Shown: positions 27,077 through 35,849 of the stretch, piece after piece
Position numbering within the stretch: position 1 is the first letter of the stretch
Layout of the letters: the number at the start of each line of letters is the position of its first letter
From: Rhodoferax sp.
Lineage (GTDB): Bacteria; Pseudomonadota; Gammaproteobacteria; Burkholderiales; Burkholderiaceae_C
Assembly (NCBI GenBank): GCA_008015235.1
Contig: SSFF01000014.1
Location: 62,001-126,000 of the forward strand
DNA: 64,000 bases
Direction: 5' to 3'
The notes under the pieces: model-generated
Told to the model about the DNA's origin: nothing
Databases searched by the model: none
Seen by the model: the letters and a program-made list of their open reading frames with translations, nothing else
Translations under genes and position numbers: made by a program

Positions 27077-27906
27077 AGGCGCCGCGCATGACCCAGGCCC
27101 GCGTGCCCCTGACGCACACGGTGCAGGTTCTGGACGAGACCGGCGCGCTGCGCAGCCTGGACATTCCGGCTGAGCGTGCGCTGACGCTGTACGTGGACAA
27201 GCGCGAGCTGGTCACGCTCATGACCCTGGGCGCGCACCCCGAGTGGATGTCCCTGGGCTATCTGCTGAACCAGCGCCTGATCGCCCATGCCGACGATGTG
27301 GAATCCATCACCGTGGACTGGGAGGTGGGCGCCGCCGGTATCCGCACGCGCCACGGCATTGCGGACCTGGCGGTGCGCACGGCCTCGCGCGTGGTCACAA
27401 CGGGCTGTGGCCAGGGCAGCGTGTTCGGCAGCCTAATGGACGGTATTGCCAACCTGGCCCTGCCGCCGACCCGCGTCAATGCGGACACCCTGCACGCCAT
27501 TACCGACACCATCCGCCTGCAGGACAGCATCTACAAGCAGTCCGGCTCGGTCCATGGCTGCGCGCTGTTCAGTGCCGACAAGCTGCAGCTTTTTGTCGAG
27601 GACGTGGGCCGTCACAATGCCATCGACACCATTGCCGGCTGGATGGCCTTGCAGCCGCAGCCGCTGCAGAACGGCATCCTCTACACCACTGGGAGGCTGA
27701 CCAGCGAAATGGTCATCAAGGCCGCCACCATGGGCATCGCCGTGGTGGTGTCGCGCAGCGGCATCACGCAGATGGGCTTGTCGGTGGCGAACAGCCTGGG
27801 ACTGTGCGCCATTGGCCGCGCGGTGCACCGGCGCTTCCTGTGCTACGCGGGCTTTGAGCGCCTGCAGGTGGGGGCTGCGGCCGTCGCCACACCTGCAGCG
27901 GTGTGA
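27073..27906 (+). CDS. fdhD: Formate dehydrogenase accessory sulfurtransferase FdhD/FdsC
   Basis: Needed to sulfurate the molybdenum cofactor before insertion into formate dehydrogenase. The 277-residue protein has the family core: YLLNQRLI, TRVNADTLHAI, SGSVHGCALF, VEDVGRHNAIDT and TGRLTSEMV. The loop that holds the CxxC motif in E. coli FdhD reads TTGCGQGS here, so only one of the two cysteines is present. The start overlaps fdsA (ATGA). No fdsD-like small gene is seen between or after these genes. Confidence 0.93.
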   Translation: MKAPRMTQARVPLTHTVQVLDETGALRSLDIPAERALTLYVDKRELVTLMTLGAHPEWMSLGYLLNQRLIAHADDVESITVDWEVGAAGIRTRHGIADLAVRTASRVVTTGCGQGSVFGSLMDGIANLALPPTRVNADTLHAITDTIRLQDSIYKQSGSVHGCALFSADKLQLFVEDVGRHNAIDTIAGWMALQPQPLQNGILYTTGRLTSEMVIKAATMGIAVVVSRSGITQMGLSVANSLGLCAIGRAVHRRFLCYAGFERLQVGAAAVATPAAV

Positions 27907-27920
27907 CGAAAGGGCAGGCC

Positions 27921-28316
27921 ATGTTTTCCCATGTTTTTGTCGGCGTGCGCGACTTTCCGCGGGCCGTGGCGTTCTACACCCCGGTGTTAGAGGCACTGGG
28001 GCTGGTGCAGCGTTTCATTGAGCCTGAGCGTCCCTGGGCTGGATGGCAGCTGCCGGGGCAGGCGCGGCCCTTGTTTCTCATCGGCACGCCATTTGACGGG
28101 CAGGCGCACGACGCGGGCAATGGGCAGATGACGGCTTTTCTGGCCAGCAGCCGGGCGCAGGTGGACGCGGTTTACGCGCTTGCCTTGGCCCATGGTGGGC
28201 GCAGCGAAGGAGCGCCGGGGCTGCGGCCCGAGTACCACGCGCATTACTACGGGGCTTACTTCCGCGACCCGGAGGGGAACAAGCTGTGTGTGGCTTGCCA
28301 CGATCCTGTGGGTTGA
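27921..28316 (+). CDS. VOC family (glyoxalase-fold) protein
   Basis: A 131-residue protein of the vicinal-oxygen-chelate fold. It begins FSHVFVGVRDFPRAVAFYTPVLEALG and ends with the typical YYGAYFRDPEGNKLCVACH, where the metal-ligand His and Glu sit at the ends of the beta-alpha-beta-beta-beta units. The substrate is unknown; relatives include lyases, dioxygenases and resistance proteins. ATG 27921 has AAAGGGCAGG upstream, 15 bases after fdhD, so it may ride on the formate dehydrogenase transcript. A functional link to formate is not evident. Confidence 0.85.
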   Translation: MFSHVFVGVRDFPRAVAFYTPVLEALGLVQRFIEPERPWAGWQLPGQARPLFLIGTPFDGQAHDAGNGQMTAFLASSRAQVDAVYALALAHGGRSEGAPGLRPEYHAHYYGAYFRDPEGNKLCVACHDPVG

Positions 28317-28390
28317 GCTGATCGGCTTTTTCTTGGTGGGAACCATGGGGCGTTTTCATGGTTCGGAGAATTTGCCTTGGCAGGCGGCTT

Positions 28391-28744
28391 CCTCACACCA
28401 CCCCCTATCCCCCCGCCCCTTTCCACCCTCGCCAGGGCGGAAAGGGGGGCCAAACAGCCACATTTGGCCGCGTGTTTAAACAAGGGGAGTGCACGTGCCC
28501 AGTGGCGTTGGGGCAAGGTGGGGTCTGTTTTTTTAGGCCAAATTGGCCTCTGGCCCTCACAAATATTGCGCAAGCAGCTATCACTTTCGTAGCGACTGCA
28601 GAGCAGTCTCGCCTGCAAAGCCCCCACGTGCCCGCTGCGCGTGCACTTCCCTTGTTCACTGCGACAGCCAAATGTGGCTGTTCAGGCTCCCCTTTCCGCC
28701 CTGGCGAGGGTGGAAAGGGGCGGGGGGATAGGGGGTGGAGTGAG
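28391..28744. repeat. Long imperfect inverted repeat (two ~104-bp arms)
   Basis: The left arm (28391-28494) and right arm (28641-28744) are near-identical in opposite orientation, running from CCTCAC to GTGCAC with a few mismatches and small indels. Each arm contains its own hairpin: CCCCTTTCC, CCCT, loop CGCC, AGGG, GGAAAGGGG (left copy 28416-28447). Between the arms lies one copy of the GCTA/TAGC dispersed repeat. It fills most of the 560-base gap between the VOC and permease genes; no gene, tRNA or good promoter is seen there. Confidence 0.8.
28535..28593 (-). repeat. Dispersed repeat, copy 6
   Basis: On the minus strand: GCTACGAAAGTGATAGC, TGCTTGCGCAATATTTGTG, AGGGCCAGAGGCC, AATTTGGCC. 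This is one of the clearest full copies. It forms the loop region of the long inverted repeat at 28391-28744. Confidence 0.75.
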
Positions 28745-28878
28745 GAAAAAACAAACCCAAGCATTTCCTCCGAACCACCACCAACGCCCCATGGTTCCCC
28801 TCCAATCTGCCCCAGCCAGCGAAGCGCACAAAAACAGCCACACCGAGGGGCTTTCCCCATTTGCGCTATCGTGCCCCC

Positions 28879-31395
28879 ATGCAAATCACATTCTGGCAAC
28901 TGGGTTGGCGTTCGTTCTGGCGCGACCTGCGGGCAGGCGAGCTGCGCCTGGTCATCGTGGCCGTGGCCCTGGCGGTGGCGGCGCTCACGGCCGTGGGCTT
29001 TTTTGCCGATCGCATCCAGGCTGGGCTGCAGCGCGATGCGCGCCAGCTTCTGGGCGGTGACGTGGTGCTGGCCAGCGACAACCCGCCGCCCAGCGCTTTC
29101 CTGGCACAGGCCCTGTCCCGTGGCCTGCAGTCGGCCACTTCGGCCACCTTCCCCACCATGGCCCGTGCCAGCGATGCCCAGGGCGGGACGGCCAAGCTGG
29201 TGGCACTGAAGGCGGTGGAGTCCGGTTACCCCCTGCGCGGCCAGCTCCTGCTCGAAGGCGTACAGGGCCAGGTGCCTGCCCCCGGTATTCCTCCGGTGGG
29301 CAGCGTGTGGGTCGATGCCGCTTTGCTGGATGCTTTGGGTCTGACCGTGGGCGACCCCTTGCAGCTGGGTCAAAGCAGCCTGCGCATCGCCGCCACGATT
29401 GCAGTGGAACCTGACCGCGGCGCCGGTTTCATGAACTTTGCCACGCGTGTCATGCTCAACCGTGCGGACCTGGAGGCCACCGGCCTGGTGCAACCGGCCA
29501 GTCGCATCACCTACCGCATGGCCTTGGTGGGGCCGGATAAGGCGGTGGCTGGCTTTTCGGACTGGGCGCAGCAAACCATCAAGGCGCAGTCGCTGCGTGG
29601 CGTACGGCTGGAGTCCCTGCAGGGCGGGCGACCCGAAATGAGTCAGACCCTGGAGCGGGCCGAAAAATTCCTGAGTTTGGTGTCGCTGCTGGCGGCCTTG
29701 CTCAGCGCGGTGGCGGTGGCCCTGGCGGCGCGGCGCTTTGCCAGCGCCCACCTCGACGACTGCGCCATGCTGCGGGTGCTGGGCCTGAGTCAGCGCACCA
29801 TGGCGGCGGCCTATACGCTGGAGTTTGTCGCCGTTGGTGCCTTGGCCGCCGCCATTGGCGTGGCCCTGGGCTACGGCGTGCACCACCTGTTCGTGGTCTT
29901 GCTGGCGGGGCTGGTGGATTCGTCCTTGCCCTTGCCGGGCTGGCAGCCCGTAGCCCTGGGTGTGGGCATGGCGATGACACTGCTGCTGGCCTTTGGCCTG
30001 CCACCGGTCTTGCAGCTGGCCCGTGTGCCCGCCTTGCGCGTCATCCGCCGCGATGTCGGCCAGCTGCGACCGGCCACGCTGGGGGTGCTCGGTGTGGGCC
30101 TGGCGGGTTTTGCCGCCTTGCTGATGGTGGTGAGCCGCGATGCCACCTTGGGCCTGATCGCGGTGGCTGGCTTTGGTGCAGCCGTGCTGCTGTTTGCCGG
30201 CGTCAGCTGGCTTCTGGTGGCGCTGTTGCGCCGCGTGGTGGAGCGTGCGGCCAATGCACCGCGTTGGCTGGTCCTGGCCACGCGCCAGGTGGCGGCGCGT
30301 CGGGCCTTCACGGTGGTGCAGGTCAGCGCATTGGCGGTGGGCTTGCTGGCCCTGGTGCTGCTGGTGCTGTTGCGTACCGACCTGGTGAGCAGCTGGCGCA
30401 AGGCCTCGCCCGCCGATGCGCCGAACCGTTTTGTCATCAATGTCATGCCGGAGCAGTCCGAGGCTTTCCAGTCGGCGCTGCGACAGGCAGGGGTGGCCAA
30501 GTTTGACTGGTATCCCATGCTGCGGGGGCGCCTGGTGGCCGTGAACGGACGCAATGTGTCGCCTGACGATTACACCGAAGACCGGGCCAAACGCTTGGTG
30601 GACCGCGAGTTCAACCTGTCCTACAGCGAACAACCGCCGGGCAACAACGCCCTGGTAGCGGGGCGCTGGGTGGCCCAGGAGGCCGACGGCATCAGTGTCG
30701 AGGAAGGGCTGGCCAAGACCCTGGGTTTGCGCCTCGGTGATCGCATGGTGTTTGACATGGGGGGTGTGCAGCGGGAGGGGCGCATCACTTCCTTGCGCAA
30801 GGTCGACTGGGGTTCCATGCGCGCCAATTTCTTCGTCATGTTTCCGGTGTCTGCCATGCCCGATGTGCCCGTGACCTACATGGGTGCGTACCGGGCGCCG
30901 GACACCAAGGGTTTTGACAATGCGCTCGTGCGCCAGTTCCCCAATGTGACCAACGTGGACATGACGCTCACGGTGAACCAGATCCAGCGCGTGCTTGACC
31001 AGGTCATCCGCGCGGTCGAATTCCTGTTTGGCTTCACGCTGGCGGCTGGCCTGGTGGTGCTGGTAGCGGCCGTGACCGCCACCCAGGAAGAGCGTGCGCG
31101 CGAGTTCGCGGTGATGCGTGCCGTGGGGGCGCAGAACGCCCTGCTGCGCAAGGTGCAGCGCGCCGAATTGGCCGGGGTCGGCGCCCTGGCCGGGCTGCTG
31201 GCTTCGGTGGCGGCGCTGGCCGTGGGCTGGGCCCTGGCACGCTATGTGTTCGAATTCGACTGGTCCCTGCAGTGGCTGACCCCCTTGGCAGGGGCCTTGG
31301 CAGGGGCTGTGCTGGCCCTGCTGGCCGGTTGGTGGGGCCTGCGCGAAGTGTTGCGCCGACCCGTGGTCGAGACCCTGCGCCGCGCAGCTGTGTAG
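28879..31395 (+). CDS. FtsX-family ABC transporter permease (YbbP-like)
   Basis: An 838-residue inner-membrane protein with one N-terminal helix, a large periplasmic region, a four-helix FtsX core (about 255-410), a second periplasmic region and a second FtsX core near the C-terminus (FLFGFTLAAGLVVLVAAVTA onward). This is the layout of the large YbbP/LolE-type permeases, which work with a separate ATPase to move lipids or lipoproteins or to transmit force. No ATPase gene lies beside it in this window. ATG 28879 is preferred over an upstream TTG. Confidence 0.85.
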   Translation: MQITFWQLGWRSFWRDLRAGELRLVIVAVALAVAALTAVGFFADRIQAGLQRDARQLLGGDVVLASDNPPPSAFLAQALSRGLQSATSATFPTMARASDAQGGTAKLVALKAVESGYPLRGQLLLEGVQGQVPAPGIPPVGSVWVDAALLDALGLTVGDPLQLGQSSLRIAATIAVEPDRGAGFMNFATRVMLNRADLEATGLVQPASRITYRMALVGPDKAVAGFSDWAQQTIKAQSLRGVRLESLQGGRPEMSQTLERAEKFLSLVSLLAALLSAVAVALAARRFASAHLDDCAMLRVLGLSQRTMAAAYTLEFVAVGALAAAIGVALGYGVHHLFVVLLAGLVDSSLPLPGWQPVALGVGMAMTLLLAFGLPPVLQLARVPALRVIRRDVGQLRPATLGVLGVGLAGFAALLMVVSRDATLGLIAVAGFGAAVLLFAGVSWLLVALLRRVVERAANAPRWLVLATRQVAARRAFTVVQVSALAVGLLALVLLVLLRTDLVSSWRKASPADAPNRFVINVMPEQSEAFQSALRQAGVAKFDWYPMLRGRLVAVNGRNVSPDDYTEDRAKRLVDREFNLSYSEQPPGNNALVAGRWVAQEADGISVEEGLAKTLGLRLGDRMVFDMGGVQREGRITSLRKVDWGSMRANFFVMFPVSAMPDVPVTYMGAYRAPDTKGFDNALVRQFPNVTNVDMTLTVNQIQRVLDQVIRAVEFLFGFTLAAGLVVLVAAVTATQEERAREFAVMRAVGAQNALLRKVQRAELAGVGALAGLLASVAALAVGWALARYVFEFDWSLQWLTPLAGALAGAVLALLAGWWGLREVLRRPVVETLRRAAV

Positions 31396-31438
31396 GATGT
31401 GCGCCTTTTGGGCTGATGTGGCCCATGAGGAGCATGGA

Positions 31439-31897
31439 ATGAAAGCTTGGTATGGCGTGGTAGGCGTGCTGGCCTGGTGCGCAGGGCTGGCAAGTGCCCA
31501 GTCGGTGGACCCCGAACAGCCTGTGGGACGCATCAAGACACTCACCGGCCAGGCCACCGTCACCACCGCCTCGCAGACAAGCCCCGTGTCGGTCGGACTC
31601 CCGGTGTACCAGGGCAGCGTGATTGCAACGGGCAAAGCGTCGAGTCTGGGCGTGACCTTTCGCGATGGCACGGTGCTGGCCCTTGGGGCCGAGACCCGTC
31701 TCACGGTGGAAGACTATCTCTACAACCCGAACCAGAACCAGTACGCCTTCGGCGCCCAATTGGCAAAAGGCAGCCTGAACTACATATCCGGCGCCATCGC
31801 CAAACACCGCCCGCAGGCCGTTCAGGTCAAGACGCCCACAGCCGTGATCGGTGTGCGTGGCACCCAGTTTGTGGTCAGAGCGGAGGAAGTGCAATGA
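31439..31897 (+). CDS. FecR domain-containing periplasmic protein
   Basis: A 152-residue protein with a signal peptide (MKAWYGVVGVLAWCAGLASAQ) and a FecR domain (GRIKTLTGQATV, VYQGSVIATG, LGVTFRDGTVLALG, VKTPTAVIGVRGTQFVV). Here FecR is not tied to a sigma factor: it is followed by an OmpA-like lipoprotein (ATGA overlap) and a CHASE2 cyclase, a recurring triad in proteobacteria. GAGGAG lies just before ATG 31439. The family usually acts as a periplasmic sensor or structural domain; the ligand is unknown. Confidence 0.85.
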   Translation: MKAWYGVVGVLAWCAGLASAQSVDPEQPVGRIKTLTGQATVTTASQTSPVSVGLPVYQGSVIATGKASSLGVTFRDGTVLALGAETRLTVEDYLYNPNQNQYAFGAQLAKGSLNYISGAIAKHRPQAVQVKTPTAVIGVRGTQFVVRAEEVQ

Positions 31898-32496
31898 GCG
31901 GCATGAACCATGCATTGTGCAAACTGCTGCTGGCCGTCGGCCTGGTGTCGCTGCTGGCGGGCTGCGCCTCCAAGTCCTACATTGTTTTGCTGGAAGACCC
32001 GCAAGGCGGGGTGGGCAGTGTGCAGCTGACCGGCAAGAACGGTACCCAAACCCTGGACCAGGCGCGCTACGCGGCCGACCTCGATGGCGCCAAGGCACCC
32101 CAGCCAGTAGACCCCCAGCGCTTTGAAAAAGATTTTGCAGGCGTGCTGGCTGCACGTCCGATCCTGCCTGCGAGCTACCTGCTCTACTTCCAGAGCGCGG
32201 GCGTTGACTTGACGCCGGAGTCCCAGGCCCTGCTGGCCCGCATTCTGGAGGACATCAAAGGGCGTTCGGCGGTAGATGTGTCGGTCATTGGGCACACCGA
32301 CACCGTGGGCCATGCCGAGGCCAACGAAGCATTGGGCCTGCAGCGCGCACAGCGGGTGGTCGAGATTCTGAAGGAGCAGGGTCTTCAAACCGAGGCGCTG
32401 CGCGTGGAATCCCACGGGGAACGCAATCTGCTGGTCTCCACCTCCGACGAAACCGACGAGCCCCGCAACCGCCGGGTCGAAGTTTCGGTGCGCTAG
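31894..32496 (+). CDS. OmpA family lipoprotein
   Basis: A 200-residue outer-membrane-type lipoprotein. The lipobox LLAGC puts the lipidated Cys at about residue 24. A linker follows, then an OmpA C-terminal peptidoglycan-binding domain from about 95 (YLLYFQSAGVDLTPESQALL, VIGHTDTVGHAEANEALGLQRAQRV, ERNLLVSTSDETDEPRNRRVEV). The Asp and Arg used to hold diaminopimelate are present. It is translationally coupled to the FecR gene (ATGA overlap) and ends three bases before the cyclase gene. Confidence 0.9.
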   Translation: MSGMNHALCKLLLAVGLVSLLAGCASKSYIVLLEDPQGGVGSVQLTGKNGTQTLDQARYAADLDGAKAPQPVDPQRFEKDFAGVLAARPILPASYLLYFQSAGVDLTPESQALLARILEDIKGRSAVDVSVIGHTDTVGHAEANEALGLQRAQRVVEILKEQGLQTEALRVESHGERNLLVSTSDETDEPRNRRVEVSVR

Positions 32497-32499
32497 CCG

Positions 32500-34671
32500 G
32501 TGGCCGATACGGTGCGCAAGCGGATTGCGGCGTGGCTGCGCCAAGGCGCGCTGGCGCTGCTGTGTGCGGGGGCCGTGCTGGTGCTCATGGTGGTCGACCC
32601 GGCCGCCCTGCAAGGCCTGCGCAATGCCCAGTTTGACCAGTTCCAGCGCTGGCAGCCCCGCCCCCGTGCCGATGTCGGTGTGGTGGTGGTGGACATCGAC
32701 GAGGCCAGTCTGCGCAAGCTGGGCCAATGGCCCTGGCCGCGCAGCCAATTGGCCACACTGCTGGATGCCCTGCGCCAGCAAGGTGCCGCCGTGGTGGGGC
32801 TGGACATTTTGCTGCTGGAGCCCGACCGCACAGCCCCCCAGACCGTCGTGCAGCAGTGGCAGGTATCCAATGCGGTGCGCCAGGTGCTCCGTGCCTTGCC
32901 CGATCCCGACGCCCGGCTGGCGCGCAGCCTGTCCGAAGGACCGCTGGTGCTGGGCATGGTACTGGCACAGGGCACGCACGCCGATCCCAGTGCAGAGCAG
33001 TTTCCGGCGGCTGGAACGCTCCCGTTTCGCGTGCTGCAGATGGGCGAGTCGGCAGCCCAGCAGTTGCACACATTCGACAGCGCCAGCTTGCCTTTGCCGG
33101 TGCTGCGCCAAGCCGCCCCCGGGCTGGGTGCTTTGAATTTTGTTGCCGATGCCGACGGAGTGGTGCGTCGTGTGCCGCTGGTGGTGACGGCGCAGGGGCA
33201 GGTGCTGCCTTCGCTCGTGGCGGAAATGCTGCGTCTGGCGCAGGGGGCACAAAACTATCTTTTGCAGGGCACGCCTGCACCTGGTGAGGGGCTGCAGGCC
33301 GTGCGCATCGGCAGCCTGCCTGTGGCCACCACGGCGCAGGGTGAAGTCTGGGTGCACTACAGCGAACAGCCCGCGCAAGGCATGGTGCCCGCGTGGCAGG
33401 TGCTGGCGGGCACGCTGCCCCCCAGTGCCCTGGCGGGCAAATGGGTGCTGGTGGGCACCTCGGCCCAGGGTCTGATGGATCTTCGAACCAACCCCATGGG
33501 GCAGGTGATGCCAGGGGTGCTTGCCCATGCACAGGCACTGGAGCAGATACTGGCGGGGCAGTCGTTGCAGCGGCCCGCGTGGGCCTTGGCGCTGGAGACC
33601 GTGGTGGCTGTGCTGGGTTGCCTGCTCGTTGCGGGTTTGGCGGCCACTGCGCGTGTGGGGGTGTCGGCGGCTGGCACAGCGGTGCTGACCGGGGTGGTTG
33701 GCTGGGGTGCCTGGTGGGCATTTTCCCGGGGGCAGTTGCTGCTGCATGCCTGGACTCCCATGCTTGGCATGCTTGCAACCTTCCTGCTGTGCAGCGTGCA
33801 ACGCCACCTGCGCACCGAGCGCCAGCAGCGCTGGATACGGGACGCGTTCTCCCGCTATGTTTCGCCCAACCGGGTGCAGCATCTGGTGGACCATCCCGAG
33901 CAGCTGGCGCTGGGAGGGCAGCGCCAGGAGTGCAGCTTCATCTTTACTGACCTGGCGGATTTCACACCCATGATGGAGTCGATAGAGGCTGCCCGTGCAG
34001 TGCAGCTGCTCAATGGCTACCTCGACCGCATGGTTGCCATCGCTTTCGCACACGGCGGAACGCTGGATCGCATCATGGGCGACGCCGTGGCGGTGGTGTT
34101 CTCGGCACCGCTGGTGCAGCCTGACCACCGTGCACGGGCCGTGCGCTGTGCGCTGGAAATGAACGCGTTCGCCATCGACTATGCCGAAACGGTGCGGGTG
34201 CAGCACGGCATTGCGTGGGGACAAACCCGCATTGGGGTACATACGGGCAAGGTGATCGTGGGCAACTTCGGGGGATCGAGCCTGTTCGACTACCGCGCCC
34301 TGGGCGATGCGGTCAACACCGCCGCACGGCTGGAGGGTGTCAACAAGCAGTTGGGTACACGCATGTGTGTGTCGATCGATACGCTTTCCGGCTGCAAGGA
34401 CCTGGCGGCGCGCCCGGTCGGGCATTTGCTCCTCAAGGGCAAGACCCAGGCCCTGGAGGTCTGGGAACCTTTGGCGGCACAGGCGCCGGGTGGTACCCCC
34501 CTGGAGGCGTATCTGCAGGCCTACCGTGCCTTGGCTGTACACGATGCGCAGAGCCTCGCCATGTGGCAGGCCCTGGCACAGCACTATCCCGACGACCCGC
34601 TGGTGGCCTTGCACACCCAGCGCCTGCAGCGCGGTGAAACCGGTGTGCAGGTAGTGCTGGACGAAAAGTAG
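32500..34671 (+). CDS. CHASE2-domain class III adenylate/guanylate cyclase
   Basis: A 723-residue membrane cyclase. One N-terminal helix (about 15-35), a periplasmic CHASE2 sensor (about 40-350: VVVVDIDEASLRKLGQWPWPR, GLDILLLEP, GTSAQGLMDLRTNPMG), three C-terminal helices (about 365-440) and a cytosolic class III cyclase domain. The two metal-binding Asp residues are Asp484 (FTDLADF) and Asp528 (IMGDAVAVVF), and NTAARLEG is intact, so it should be active, probably making cAMP. GTG 32500 is the only start that keeps the first helix; no good ribosome site is seen, so coupling to the gene three bases upstream is likely. Confidence 0.9.
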   Translation: MADTVRKRIAAWLRQGALALLCAGAVLVLMVVDPAALQGLRNAQFDQFQRWQPRPRADVGVVVVDIDEASLRKLGQWPWPRSQLATLLDALRQQGAAVVGLDILLLEPDRTAPQTVVQQWQVSNAVRQVLRALPDPDARLARSLSEGPLVLGMVLAQGTHADPSAEQFPAAGTLPFRVLQMGESAAQQLHTFDSASLPLPVLRQAAPGLGALNFVADADGVVRRVPLVVTAQGQVLPSLVAEMLRLAQGAQNYLLQGTPAPGEGLQAVRIGSLPVATTAQGEVWVHYSEQPAQGMVPAWQVLAGTLPPSALAGKWVLVGTSAQGLMDLRTNPMGQVMPGVLAHAQALEQILAGQSLQRPAWALALETVVAVLGCLLVAGLAATARVGVSAAGTAVLTGVVGWGAWWAFSRGQLLLHAWTPMLGMLATFLLCSVQRHLRTERQQRWIRDAFSRYVSPNRVQHLVDHPEQLALGGQRQECSFIFTDLADFTPMMESIEAARAVQLLNGYLDRMVAIAFAHGGTLDRIMGDAVAVVFSAPLVQPDHRARAVRCALEMNAFAIDYAETVRVQHGIAWGQTRIGVHTGKVIVGNFGGSSLFDYRALGDAVNTAARLEGVNKQLGTRMCVSIDTLSGCKDLAARPVGHLLLKGKTQALEVWEPLAAQAPGGTPLEAYLQAYRALAVHDAQSLAMWQALAQHYPDDPLVALHTQRLQRGETGVQVVLDEK

Positions 34672-34673
34672 CG

Positions 34674-35849
34674 CTATTGCGCCATGCGCCGCAGCTGCGG
34701 CATGGCGGCGGCGCCCAGGGCGGCGATGCAGGCCAGGCCGACACCGGCGCCCAGCAGCGCGTCGGTCACGCCGGCGTGGCGCACCCAGTAACCGGCCAGT
34801 ACGCCCGACAGGGCGGGGATGACCTGCGAGATGATGGCGTACACCGCCATCACGCGCCCGCGCAAGGCATCGCTCACCTGGGCCTGGATGCCGGCCACCA
34901 CAAAGCTGATGACCATGCCGCCGAGCGCCCCCATGCCGGCCAGCACCCCGGCCGAGACCACCGGGTGGCTCCAGTGGCTCAGCGAGGCGAAGGCCAGGCT
35001 GGCCACCACGGTGGCCGCGAACACGGCGCGGCCATGGTGCAGGTATTTGCCCAGCAGCAGGGCGCCGATACCGCCGATGATGAGCGAGAGCGCCATCAGC
35101 CCGAGGTAGATGCCGCGCTGGATTTCGCTCAGCCCCAGCACCTCGCGCGCCAGCTTGGGCAGCATGATCTGCATCGGGCCGGTCATGGCGTAGGCGATGA
35201 CCGCGGCCAGCAGCAACTGCTTGAGCAAGGGTGTGCGGGCAATGAAGGCAAAGCTGTCGAGCAGGTCGCGCGTGGCGCTTTGTTGCGAGGCTGCGGCCTC
35301 CTTGGTGCGGATGCCCAGCAGCATCAGCCCCGAGGCGACGAACAGCACGATGCCGGTGGCAAATACCCAGGGCCAGCCGCCGTAATGGCGCTGCACGGCC
35401 AGCACGATGGGCGCCAGACCAAAACCCAGCATGACCTGCACATTGAACAGGATGGTGGCCGGTTTCAGGCGGGTCGGGTCGGCCAGTTGCCCCAAGGCCG
35501 CCAGGCGGGCCGGGCCGACAAAGGACCAGCCCAGGCCTGAGAACAGCGCCGCGAACATGACCAGGACCACGCGGGTGTCGCCGGTGGCCTGTCCGTCGAT
35601 CCACCAGAGCAGTCCCAAACAGACCACGAACAGGGTTTGCGCCCACTGGATGACGCGGTGCGGCGCAACCCGGTCGCACAGCACGCCGGCAAACCAGCCA
35701 AACAGCAGCGAGGAGCCGAAGGACAGGCCGAAGCCGATACCGGAGAGCAGGTCCGAGCCCACCGTTTCCTGCAGGTACAGGATGACGGTGTAGTTCACCA
35801 TGTGGCCGGCGGTGAAGGCCAGCAGGCAAGAGAGGTAAAAGCGCGTCAC
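34674..35849 (-). CDS. MFS transporter
   Basis: A 391-residue protein with about 12 membrane helices and the major-facilitator loop GWFAGVLCDRVAPHRV between helices 2 and 3. The overall fold resembles DUF894/enterobactin-exporter-like MFS carriers (WSFVGPARLAALGQLADPTRL). Direction and substrate are unknown. GTG 35849 overlaps the stop of the upstream gene (GTGA), which decides the start. It is the last gene of the five-gene operon that begins with the BASS symporter and converges with the cyclase gene, two bases apart. Confidence 0.88.
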   Translation of the reverse strand: MTRFYLSCLLAFTAGHMVNYTVILYLQETVGSDLLSGIGFGLSFGSSLLFGWFAGVLCDRVAPHRVIQWAQTLFVVCLGLLWWIDGQATGDTRVVLVMFAALFSGLGWSFVGPARLAALGQLADPTRLKPATILFNVQVMLGFGLAPIVLAVQRHYGGWPWVFATGIVLFVASGLMLLGIRTKEAAASQQSATRDLLDSFAFIARTPLLKQLLLAAVIAYAMTGPMQIMLPKLAREVLGLSEIQRGIYLGLMALSLIIGGIGALLLGKYLHHGRAVFAATVVASLAFASLSHWSHPVVSAGVLAGMGALGGMVISFVVAGIQAQVSDALRGRVMAVYAIISQVIPALSGVLAGYWVRHAGVTDALLGAGVGLACIAALGAAAMPQLRRMAQ

